This document shows, one piece after another, positions 42,021 to 50,700 of a DNA stretch of 64,000 nt (positions are counted from its first letter, which is position 1; the number at the start of each line of letters is the position of its first letter). The stretch is from NCBI GenBank assembly GCA_034003725.1, contig JAVEYB010000011.1:1-64000 (forward strand). Reading direction: 5' to 3'. Source of the DNA: Candidatus Zixiibacteriota bacterium. GTDB lineage: Bacteria; Zixibacteria; MSB-5A5; GN15; FEB-12. Position numbers and translations under genes: made by a program. The notes beneath the pieces are model-generated. The model saw only the letters and a program-made list of their open reading frames with translations, was not told the origin of the DNA and made no database searches.

Positions 42021-43379
42021 CTATCCTCCAAATAGACTTCCTTGTGTAGGCTGACGTGGCCGCGTTCTTTCGGGCAAGTCGTAGATTGTTACGGAAATGC
42101 CTCTCTTGCAGAGGGCTTCTTCAACCAGTTCCGAGATGATCTGCCAGTCTCCACCACCTTCACCGCACCCGATTCTCGGCATATGTACGGACGCACTCAA
42201 TTTAAGTGCTGATGCAGACAAGTTATCTAAGCATTTTAGGAGCGCTCCGTATCGGACACGCGTCCGACGTTCCGGGCCATAGCCCTTCTGAGCGATCAAC
42301 TGCGCCACATGGAGTGAATCACTAACCTTCGTCAATCTTGTGTTCCCCAATTGCAGTTCGGACCTGTTTGACATCACCCAGTCTCGAAAAGACGCGTGGA
42401 CATCTGGAAATGTCTGCTGTATTGAGCGACCAAAACCCGCTCCCCAATTGAGTGCCTTATCGTTGACAACGTGAGCGATTACTCGAACACCTTGTCCCCT
42501 CGGCTTGAGTGCATTCCCCACAAGGTAGTTGATACCCCAAGAGGCTTTTGGCCTTTGAGACGGTGAAGAGACGATTCCTACGACTCTTGGGAGAGAGTCT
42601 CCGGGATAAGACGGAATCGCCGTGCACTCCACATGCAAAGTAGGTGCGGACTTCAGCCAGCGTTCGTCTCCTTTCGCCGTATAGCCAATGGCTGTACACT
42701 CTGCAACGATACTACTGGAAGGCAGTTGAAGCCCCTGGGGAATCGATAAAGAGAAGGCCCTCGACGGACGCGAGTAGTCCAAAGCATAACGGTATCCCTT
42801 CTCACTGTGAATTCTCGGCGAGGCACAGAATACAGCACAGGAAGCATGACTTATTCTCGAAACTCTGAGAAGGATCGACTCCATCGACACATCGAACCGA
42901 CGTCGAACATCTAGCAGACTATCGATGGAAGTATCCTTATCCAAGAGATTCCTGAAGCTGCCTACCGGCATAAGTAGTTCCGCAGCTCCGATGTTGCAGA
43001 GCATCTCCAGTTGCCAGTCATCTCCACTCATTTCCTCTTTGTGCAGTCGATTCCTTCGGTGCTCGCGAAAATCAGGGAAGAGAGTATGTGCCAGTTCGTG
43101 CGCGATCGAGTATTTTATTCTCGAAGCGGGTCTATTGGGATTGAATTGAATCTCAGCGCCTTTCTCGCCTAGCGAAATCAAACACGCATCCATGACGTCT
43201 TCGGAAGGTCGCAAGGTAACTCCCAAGATTCCTGCCAACTCAAACGGATCATAGGGTGGTCCAGTCCACCCTTTTTGAATCGCTGTTAGAACAAGTGATC
43301 GTGCCTTGGCCTCTACCAGAGCGCTAGGATCGCCCAACTTGCCAAGTTCCTTCACAGAAGGGTGTGTCCAATGGAACAT
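42021..43379 (-). CDS. ImmA/IrrE-type metallopeptidase fused to TARG1/DarG-like macro domain
   Basis: 452 residues. Residues 22-180: ImmA/IrrE fold with SIAHELAHTLF (zinc motif 91-101) and a helix EMLCNIGAAELLMP carrying the likely third ligand. Residues 285-437: a macro domain of the TARG1/Poa1p/DarG kind with YLVGNALKPRGQGVRVIAHVVNDKALNWGAGFG and MPRIGCGEGGGDW; Asp411 is the candidate catalytic residue. A 100-residue linker joins them. ImmA-type peptidases cleave repressors, and DarG-type macro domains remove ADP-ribose from DNA. First gene of the operon, 9 bases ahead of the PurZ-like gene. Lower G+C than the flanks. Confidence 0.88.
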   Translation of the reverse strand: MFHWTHPSVKELGKLGDPSALVEAKARSLVLTAIQKGWTGPPYDPFELAGILGVTLRPSEDVMDACLISLGEKGAEIQFNPNRPASRIKYSIAHELAHTLFPDFREHRRNRLHKEEMSGDDWQLEMLCNIGAAELLMPVGSFRNLLDKDTSIDSLLDVRRRFDVSMESILLRVSRISHASCAVFCASPRIHSEKGYRYALDYSRPSRAFSLSIPQGLQLPSSSIVAECTAIGYTAKGDERWLKSAPTLHVECTAIPSYPGDSLPRVVGIVSSPSQRPKASWGINYLVGNALKPRGQGVRVIAHVVNDKALNWGAGFGRSIQQTFPDVHASFRDWVMSNRSELQLGNTRLTKVSDSLHVAQLIAQKGYGPERRTRVRYGALLKCLDNLSASALKLSASVHMPRIGCGEGGGDWQIISELVEEALCKRGISVTIYDLPERTRPRQPTQGSLFGG

Positions 43380-43449
43380 AGTTCATTCCCCCGCTTCATT
43401 CTTCCAGACTGACATATATGATACCTATTCGAAATTGTGAAGACAACCT

Positions 43450-43479
43450 AGATAAACTGACTCGATTGACACATGTCAA
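43450..43479 (-). promoter_or_regulatory. promoter of the island operon with palindromic operator
   Basis: Minus-strand TTGACA (43474-43479) and TTTATC (43451-43456), 17-base spacer, about 70 bases before the IrrE-macro gene. The -35 box is one arm of the palindrome TTGACATGTGTCAA (43466-43479), a likely repressor site. Confidence 0.65.
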
Positions 43480-43504
43480 ACACTTCTTTGAGCACTTTCT
43501 CCCC

Positions 43505-43533
43505 TTGCCCCTCCCCTCCGCACGCCCTATATT
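43505..43533 (+). promoter_or_regulatory. promoter of thyX
   Basis: TTGCCC (43505) and TATATT (43528) with a 17-base spacer, 36 bases before the thyX ATG. It diverges from the island promoter 26 bases away. Confidence 0.6.
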
Positions 43534-43569
43534 CTCAGCCACACCAGAAGCACAAAGGAATTACCCCGC

Positions 43570-44439
43570 ATGGCGCATGTGTCTGTCCCCGAAGCGGATG
43601 CCATTCTCGATAAGCAGTTCGACGTCCTCGATCACGGGTTCGTGCGACTGATCGATTACATGGGTTCCGATGAGTCGATCGTCCAGGCCGCACGCGTCTC
43701 CTACGGCAAAGGCACCAAGAAGGTCTCCGAGGACCGGGGATTGATCCGCTATCTCATGCGCCACCACCACACCACGCCGTTCGAGATGGTGGAGTTGAAA
43801 TTTCATGTCAAGCTGCCGATTTTTGTCGCCCGGCAGTGGATCCGTCACCGCACGGCCAACGTCAACGAGTACTCCGGCCGCTATTCCGTCATGAAAGAAG
43901 AATTCTACCTTCCGCCGCCCGACGCGCTCCAATACCAGTCCACGGTGAACAAGCAGGGACGCGAGGAGGAGAAAGAACTGCCCGATGCGGTCAAGGATGC
44001 GTTCCGGGAGCATGCGGAGTCCACGCAGAAGGCTCTGTATGAGCGGTACGTTCAGTTCGTGGACGAGGGTCTCGCACGGGAGCTGGCGCGGATCAATCTT
44101 CCCCTCTCGCTGTACACCGAGTGGTACTGGAAGATCGATCTGCATAACCTCTTTCATTTCCTTCGGTTACGGCTCGATCCACACGCCCAGAAGGAGATCA
44201 GGGCGTATGCGGCGGTGATGGCCGAGATCACGCGTGCGGTGTGTCCGATGGCGTATGAGGCGTTTGAGGACTATGCGCTGAACGCCCTGTACTTCTCCGG
44301 CCCGGAGCTCAGAGTGATCGGTCACCTGCTGGAAAAATTTTCCGACACGGCAGAGACGCTGGTGGAAAAGGGTCTTTCGAAGCGCGAGGCCCGGGAGTTT
44401 TTGTCTAAGTTGGCGGCGATCAGGAAATTAGAATCCTGA
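43570..44439 (+). CDS. thyX: FAD-dependent thymidylate synthase
   Basis: 289-residue flavin-dependent enzyme making dTMP from dUMP with methylene-tetrahydrofolate. It has the ThyX signature RHRTANVNEYSGRY (RHRx7S) after WIRHRT, plus DESIVQAARVSYGKG, RYLMRHHHTTPFEMVELKFHVKLPIFVARQ and NLPLSLYTEWYWKIDLHNLFHFLRLRLDPHAQKEIR. Longer than the Thermotoga enzyme because of an insert around FYLPPPDALQYQSTVNKQGREEEKELPD, common in several phyla. It is high in G+C like the general background, unlike the island next to it. Confidence 0.96.
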   Translation: MAHVSVPEADAILDKQFDVLDHGFVRLIDYMGSDESIVQAARVSYGKGTKKVSEDRGLIRYLMRHHHTTPFEMVELKFHVKLPIFVARQWIRHRTANVNEYSGRYSVMKEEFYLPPPDALQYQSTVNKQGREEEKELPDAVKDAFREHAESTQKALYERYVQFVDEGLARELARINLPLSLYTEWYWKIDLHNLFHFLRLRLDPHAQKEIRAYAAVMAEITRAVCPMAYEAFEDYALNALYFSGPELRVIGHLLEKFSDTAETLVEKGLSKREAREFLSKLAAIRKLES

Positions 44440-44774
44440 TCGAGGTGTAAACAGTCCATAAACAGTCATTCGAAATCGTCATAAGTGACGGTCCTGATTA
44501 CACTTTCGCGATCTTTTCCCTTGACAATTCCGCATCTATCCTCTAATGTGTGATTGTCGGGTTGTCACACCGCCCGGCAGGACGACATTCAAGGTAATTT
44601 TCAGAGGGTAACGCGCCGATGGACGATTGCTCAAGGTTATCCTTCCATTTCATTTCCTATTGTTCGACTGTGCCTCAAGGTACAATCCACACCTGTGCCC
44701 GTTCGTTATTGGCGCATGAACCCTCGTTACCTGCACTGAGGTTTTATCGCACCATTAACTAACGGGGTCGGGAG
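44440..44774. other. intergenic region and leader of the giant secreted protein gene
   Basis: 335 bases. It contains a promoter at 44521-44549 and then a leader of about 220 bases in which CAAGGT occurs three times (near 44591, 44631 and 44676). GGTCGGGAG precedes the start codon. No small gene is convincing. Confidence 0.5.
44521..44549 (+). promoter_or_regulatory. putative promoter of the giant secreted protein gene
   Basis: Perfect TTGACA (44521) and TAATGT (44544) with a 17-base spacer. The -10 box matches consensus at only half its positions. Confidence 0.45.
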
Positions 44775-47700
44775 ATGAAGCAGCTTCGCGTGGGGCGCGC
44801 CATGGCAATGGCGCTCACATTCGCCCTGTGTCTTTCAGCCACCGCTCAGGCCGACGAGTGGTGGGCCGATTCACTCGCTACGTACAAACTCACCAAGGCT
44901 CCACAGGAGCGCTCGCTGCAGTTCCTGCTCGATTCGCTGGGGTACGAGATCGACGTTGACGACGACGAACTCGGGGTAGAGGTTTTGTGCGGTCAGCCGG
45001 GGACGAACACCGCGACCTTGACGCTGGAAGTGGCCGGTTCGGCGGTCTACGCGACATCGGGCTTCTACGAGGCCGGGGACACATCGGTCTTCTACCAGTT
45101 GTTCGGACCGTCCAATGTGCCGGGTGATTCCGTGCAGTTTACGGTTGGTTCGTTCGACGCGGTGGGGTTCTGGATGCGGCCGAATCTGTCGGGCAACAAC
45201 GCGCGGTGGCTCACGGAGCAGGACTTCAACGAAGACGATTTCGACCACGCATGGATATTCGCGACCGGCAATCCCCACGAGTACCTGATCGCGTTCGAGG
45301 ATCTGCCTGACGGCGGCGACGCCGACTACCAGGACCTGGTTATCAAGGTGCGGTTCGCCAACGACGTGCCGTACCTGACGCTTCCGGGCGACACGACGAT
45401 CGTACAATGCGGGAGCGACTCGATTTGTTTTGCGGTCGGCGCGTACGACGACAACTGCCAGGGGGATTCGATCTGGCTGACGATGCTTTCGGGCGACGGT
45501 GTGTTTACGCCCGAAGCGGGGGTGTCGTCGATTTCATCGCAGCACTGTTTTCTGCCGGTCGGCCCCGGCACGTACGAGTTTATTTTCGAGGTGGAAGACA
45601 TCCTTGGTGCGATAGATGTCGACACCCTGACAATCACGGTGGCGGCCGGATCCTCGCCGCTGGTTTCGGTGCCCGACACGACGGTGGACTGGTGCGATCT
45701 GCAGACCATATGTCTTCCGTTGTCGATACTGGATCCCGACTGTGATGTGGTGTCGGTGACGACCAGTCTGGGCAGCTACGGCGGCAACGCCCTGAGTTTC
45801 GATCAGATCATGCGATATACGGAGTTGGGGGCGACGATTACGCAGGTTGGCGGCGGGGCGCCGGGGACGCTTCTGACGGAGTCATCGGATTTCGTGGGGC
45901 CGGTCAACTCGCAGTCGGGGGTGAGTTTCTCGCTGCCGAATTTCGCGTTTGCGACGATCGTCCATTCGACCGGCTCGTTCCCGGTCGGGCCGGGCCTGTA
46001 CAATTCATCGGACAACCTGCTGGGCGCGCCGACCGATTTGACCTTTACGCTTCCGGGCCCGGGCGGTCCGGATGGCGGGGCCGGGGACGGGTCGATTGAC
46101 TTTTCTTCGGGCAACAATGTCACGATTGGATTCGGGCAGGATATCACGTCGTGTAACGGCGCGGAAGTGGATTTCATATTGTTCACCAACACGGCGTCGG
46201 CCGGCAACGGCACGATCCGGTTCCGCGACGGCGGGACGACGGTATACACGTATACCGGGCCGATCCCGGGCGCATCGGCAGGTACCGGCACCGGCGGGTT
46301 GACGATCGATTTGCCGGACGGGGTCACGTTCGACCGGGTGCGGATATCGAACAACAGCGGCAGTTTCGAAGTTGACGCCGTTGCGGCCCGCACCGCGGCA
46401 TCGCCCAGTGCAACGGATATCTGCTTCACACCCGACACGGCGGGCGTCTACGAAGTGATCGTGACGGCCACGGACGCGTGCGGGAATATCGGGCAGGATA
46501 TCGCGTACGTGACGGTGAATCTCAACGAGGCTCCCGTGGCCGATGCGGGGCCCAACCAATCGGTGTTCCAGTGCGCGCCGGCACAGATCTGTTTGCCGGT
46601 CGGTTTTACCGATCCCGACAATAATCTCGAGATTACGGAGCTTGTCCAGGGACCCGGCACGCTGGCCGGCAACCAGATCTGCTTCACCCCCGCTTCGTCG
46701 GGGACGTTCACCTTCGTCATTCGTGCTGTTGATTCGTGCGGGGTGTCGGATCGGGATACGGTTGTCGTTTCCGTGACGCGCAACGCGTCGCCGGTGGCGG
46801 CGCAGCCGGCGGGAGTCAGCCTGTTTTTGTGCGGTCCCCAGCAGGTTTGTCAGACGTTCACCGCAACCGATCCCAACGGCGGTTCGTTGACCTGGACGCT
46901 GCTGAGCGGACCGGGGTCGATCTCCGCAGCGGGAGAGTATTGTTTCACGCCGACGACGGGCGGCGTGTTTGACGCGTCGGCGGTGGTCGCCGACTCATGC
47001 GGCGCTGCCGATACGGTCACGGCGAGTTTTACGATCACGATGAATGCCGCGCCGGTGGCGGACGACCCGACGTCGCCGGTTGATGTCGCGCAGTGCGACC
47101 CGCAGGAAATATGTTACCAGTTTACTGCGACCGACGCCGACGGCGGCCCGCTTGCCTGGACGATGTTGTCGGGGGACGGCGCGCTATCGGCATCGGGCGA
47201 GTGGTGCTTCACGCCGGCCGGCAGCGGGAGCTACACGGCTCAGGCGGTGGTTGCCGATACGTGCGGTGCGGCCGATACGACGACGCTGACGTACGACGTG
47301 ACGGTGAACGAAGCGCCATCGATCGCGCTCGGCCCGGATACGTCGCTGAGCCTCTGCGCGCCGCAGCCGATTTGCCTGTCGTATGTCGTTGACGACGCCC
47401 AGGGAGCGGCGGGGCTGATCGAGGCGATGGTATCGGGTTTTGGGACGCTCGACACAGCGGCGAACCAGATCTGTTTTACCCCGGTGTCGTCCGGAAGCTA
47501 CGAATTCATAGTGAGTGTGACCGACCCGTGTGGGGCAGTTGATCGTGACACTATTGAGGTAAGTGTTGCGTTTGGCGTGAGCGCAGCCATAGGCTGCCCG
47601 ACCGGGTCCATAGATGTGTTTTTGTGCGGACCCGATTCCATCCATTACATGCTCGATATCACACCGGCTTCGGCTGCGGTGACGGTCATGGGTGGCAAGT

Positions 47701-50700
47701 ACGAAAACGACAAGCTCGATATCTATGCGGATACGTCCGGTACTTACATCGTCCAGGTCATCGCCACGGAGGCCTGCGGCGCCGACACGTGTCAGCTGGT
47801 ATTTGAAGTCGAGATCGGCGAGTCGCCGCAGATCACCTGTCCGCCGCAGGCGTCGCAGTTTATCTGTGACGCCGGCGCCAGCGTGTGCGTGCCGGTGGGT
47901 ATCGTGGGAGCCGACACGAATGTGACGGTCAGTCCGATCGGGAGCTACTCCGGCGGGAATGTTTGCTTCACGGCGGATACGTCGGGTCTCTACACGCTCA
48001 CGATGGTGGCGGCGACGCCGTGCGGCAGCGACACGTGTGAGTTGCTGGTCGATGTGTCGGTCAACAGCGCGCCGGTTGCGGTCGACCCGGCCACGCCGGT
48101 CGACACGTTCCTGTGCGCCCCGGACGCCATTTGTTATGATTTCGCGGCGTCCGACGCCGACAGCCAGACCCTGACGTGGGCCAAGCTGTCGGGCGACGGG
48201 TCCGTGAGCGCATCGGGCCAGTGGTGCTTCACGGCCTCGGCCTCGGGCACCTATACGGTGGTGGTGGTCGTAAGCGATCCGTGCGGGGATGCGGATACGA
48301 CCACGCTGACGTACACGGTGACGCTCAATGGCCCGCCGACGGTCACGCTGGGTACGGACAAGTCGCTGGTTGTGTGCGCGGGTCAGCAGGCGTGTTTCCC
48401 GTATACGGTGAGCGACCCCGACAACAACCTGGCGTCGGTCGCACTCACGTCCGGTCCGGGCACGCTCGACGAAATGGCCCAGACCGTGTGCGTGACGCCG
48501 GCGACATCGGGAACGTATCAGTTTGTCATTACCGCTACGGACAGCTGCGGCCTGCAGGATGTCGACACCCTCCGGATAACGATCCAGGTCAATCGTCCGC
48601 CGGTGGCGAATGCGGGTCCGGACCAGACGGTCGGGCAGTGCTCGGTGGGCCAGATTTGTCTGCCGGCGACATGCACTGATCCCGACGGTAATCTGGTGAC
48701 GTGCGAGCTCGTGACCGGGCCCCCGGGGGCCGGTTACGACGGCACCACCATTTGTTTCACACCTACCGGCACCTGGGATTACGAATTTGTACTCAAGGCG
48801 ACGGACGCGTGCGGATCGGTTGATTACGATACAGTCGTAGTCTACTACACGCTTAATTCGGCGCCGGTGGCCGATGCGGGCGCCGACCAGGCGGTGTTCC
48901 AGTGCGCGCCGCAGCAGATATGCTGGCCGGCGGGTTGCAGCGATCCGAACGGGCCGGCCGACCTCGCTGAGTGCAATCTGATCAGCGGTCCCGGCACGTA
49001 TGACGGCGCCAAGATATGCTTCACGCCGTCCGGTACGGGCGTGTACGAGTTCGTACTCGAGGCGGTCGACAACTGCGGGCGGACCGATCGGGACACGGTG
49101 ACGATCGACGTCACGATAAACTCGGCCCCCGTGTGCGAGATTCCCAACGATACAACCATATTCCAGTGCACGCCGACCCAGGTGTGCCTCCCCGCGTTCT
49201 CGACCGATGTCGACGGCAATCTCGATAATTGCCAGGTGAATGTGGGGACGCTGGTCGGTTCCACCTGGTGCTACACACCGTCGTCGAGCCAGACCGTCAC
49301 GGTCACGATGACGTGTGTCGACGAGTGCGGCGCGCAGTGCCAGTCGCAGTTCGCGGTGGAATTTCTGATCAACGGTGATCCGACGATTGCATTCGGCGCC
49401 GACACGAGTCTCTTCCTCTGTTCGATGGAGGAGGTGTGTCTGCCGTACATAGCCGACGATCCCAACGATCCTCGGCCGACGACGGTCACGCTGGTTTCCG
49501 GACCGGGCACGCTTGACGAGATCAACTCGCAGGTGTGTTTCACGCCGTCGGGCGCCGGTGTATTCGAGTTTGTCATTCGTATCGAGGACGAATGCGGCAA
49601 ATTCGATCAGGATACAATAAACGTAACGGCTGGACTCAATTCGACGCCGGTCGCCGATGCCGGGGCCGACCAGACGTTGTTCCTCTGTGATATCGGACAG
49701 CCAATGTGCTGGCCGGTGTCGTGCAGTGACGTCGACGGCAATCTGAGTGATTGCCTGTTCAACGGACCGGGCACGTACGACGGCTCGACAATTTGCTTCA
49801 CCCCCGCCGGTCCCGGGGTGTTTACGTTCACCCTCCGTGCCGAAGATGACTGCGGCGCCGCGATGGTCGATACGGTTGTCGTCAGTGTCGCGGTCAACAG
49901 CGCGCCGGTGGTGACGCTCCCGGATGATTTCCCGGTCTTCCAGTGCACGCCGGAGGAGATCTGCGTGGATTACACGGTTGCGGACGCGGACGGCCTGTCG
50001 CTGATCATCGAGAGCATGTCTTCGGGATACGGCACCATAGACACTTCGGCCAACCAAATCTGCTTTACGCCTGGCGCCGCCGGCGCGTACGAGATTATCG
50101 TGAGTGCGGTTGATTCCTGCGGCGCGGCGGGCGCGGACACCGTGACGGTTACGGTCTCGTTCGGCCAGTTTGCCCTCATAAGTTGTCCGGCTGCTCCTAT
50201 AGACGTATTCCTTTGCGGCCCCGATTCGATCTGCCAGAGCATGAGCATCACGCCGTCCGACGCGAGCGTAACGGTCTCGCAGGGCGTGTACGACGGCGGC
50301 CAGCTGTGCTTCTATGCCGACACGGCGGGCACATACGTGATTGACGTGATAGCCGAGTCCAGCTGCGGCGCGGACACCTGTCAGCTGGTGTTCAATGTCG
50401 ATATCGGCCAGGCGCCGCAGATCGCCTGTCCTGACCCGGTGGTGCGGTTTGTCTGCGACGCCGGATCATCGGTGTGTATCCCGGTCGGCGTCATGGGAGG
50501 GGGCGCGACGGTGACGGTATCGCCGTTTGCCACGTACTCGGGCGGTTCGGTTTGTTTCAACGCGGATACATCGGGTCATTACGAAATCACCATGATTGCC
50601 GCGACCGCATGCGGCAGCGATACCTGCCTGATCGTCGCCGACATCACGTTGAACGGCGCGCCGGTCGCCGACGATCCGGCCGGCCCGGTGGACACGGCGC

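Noticed and set aside
47184-50057. Minus-strand open frame of 957 codons
   Set aside because: Antisense to the giant repeat protein. Its apparent repeats simply mirror the sense repeats.
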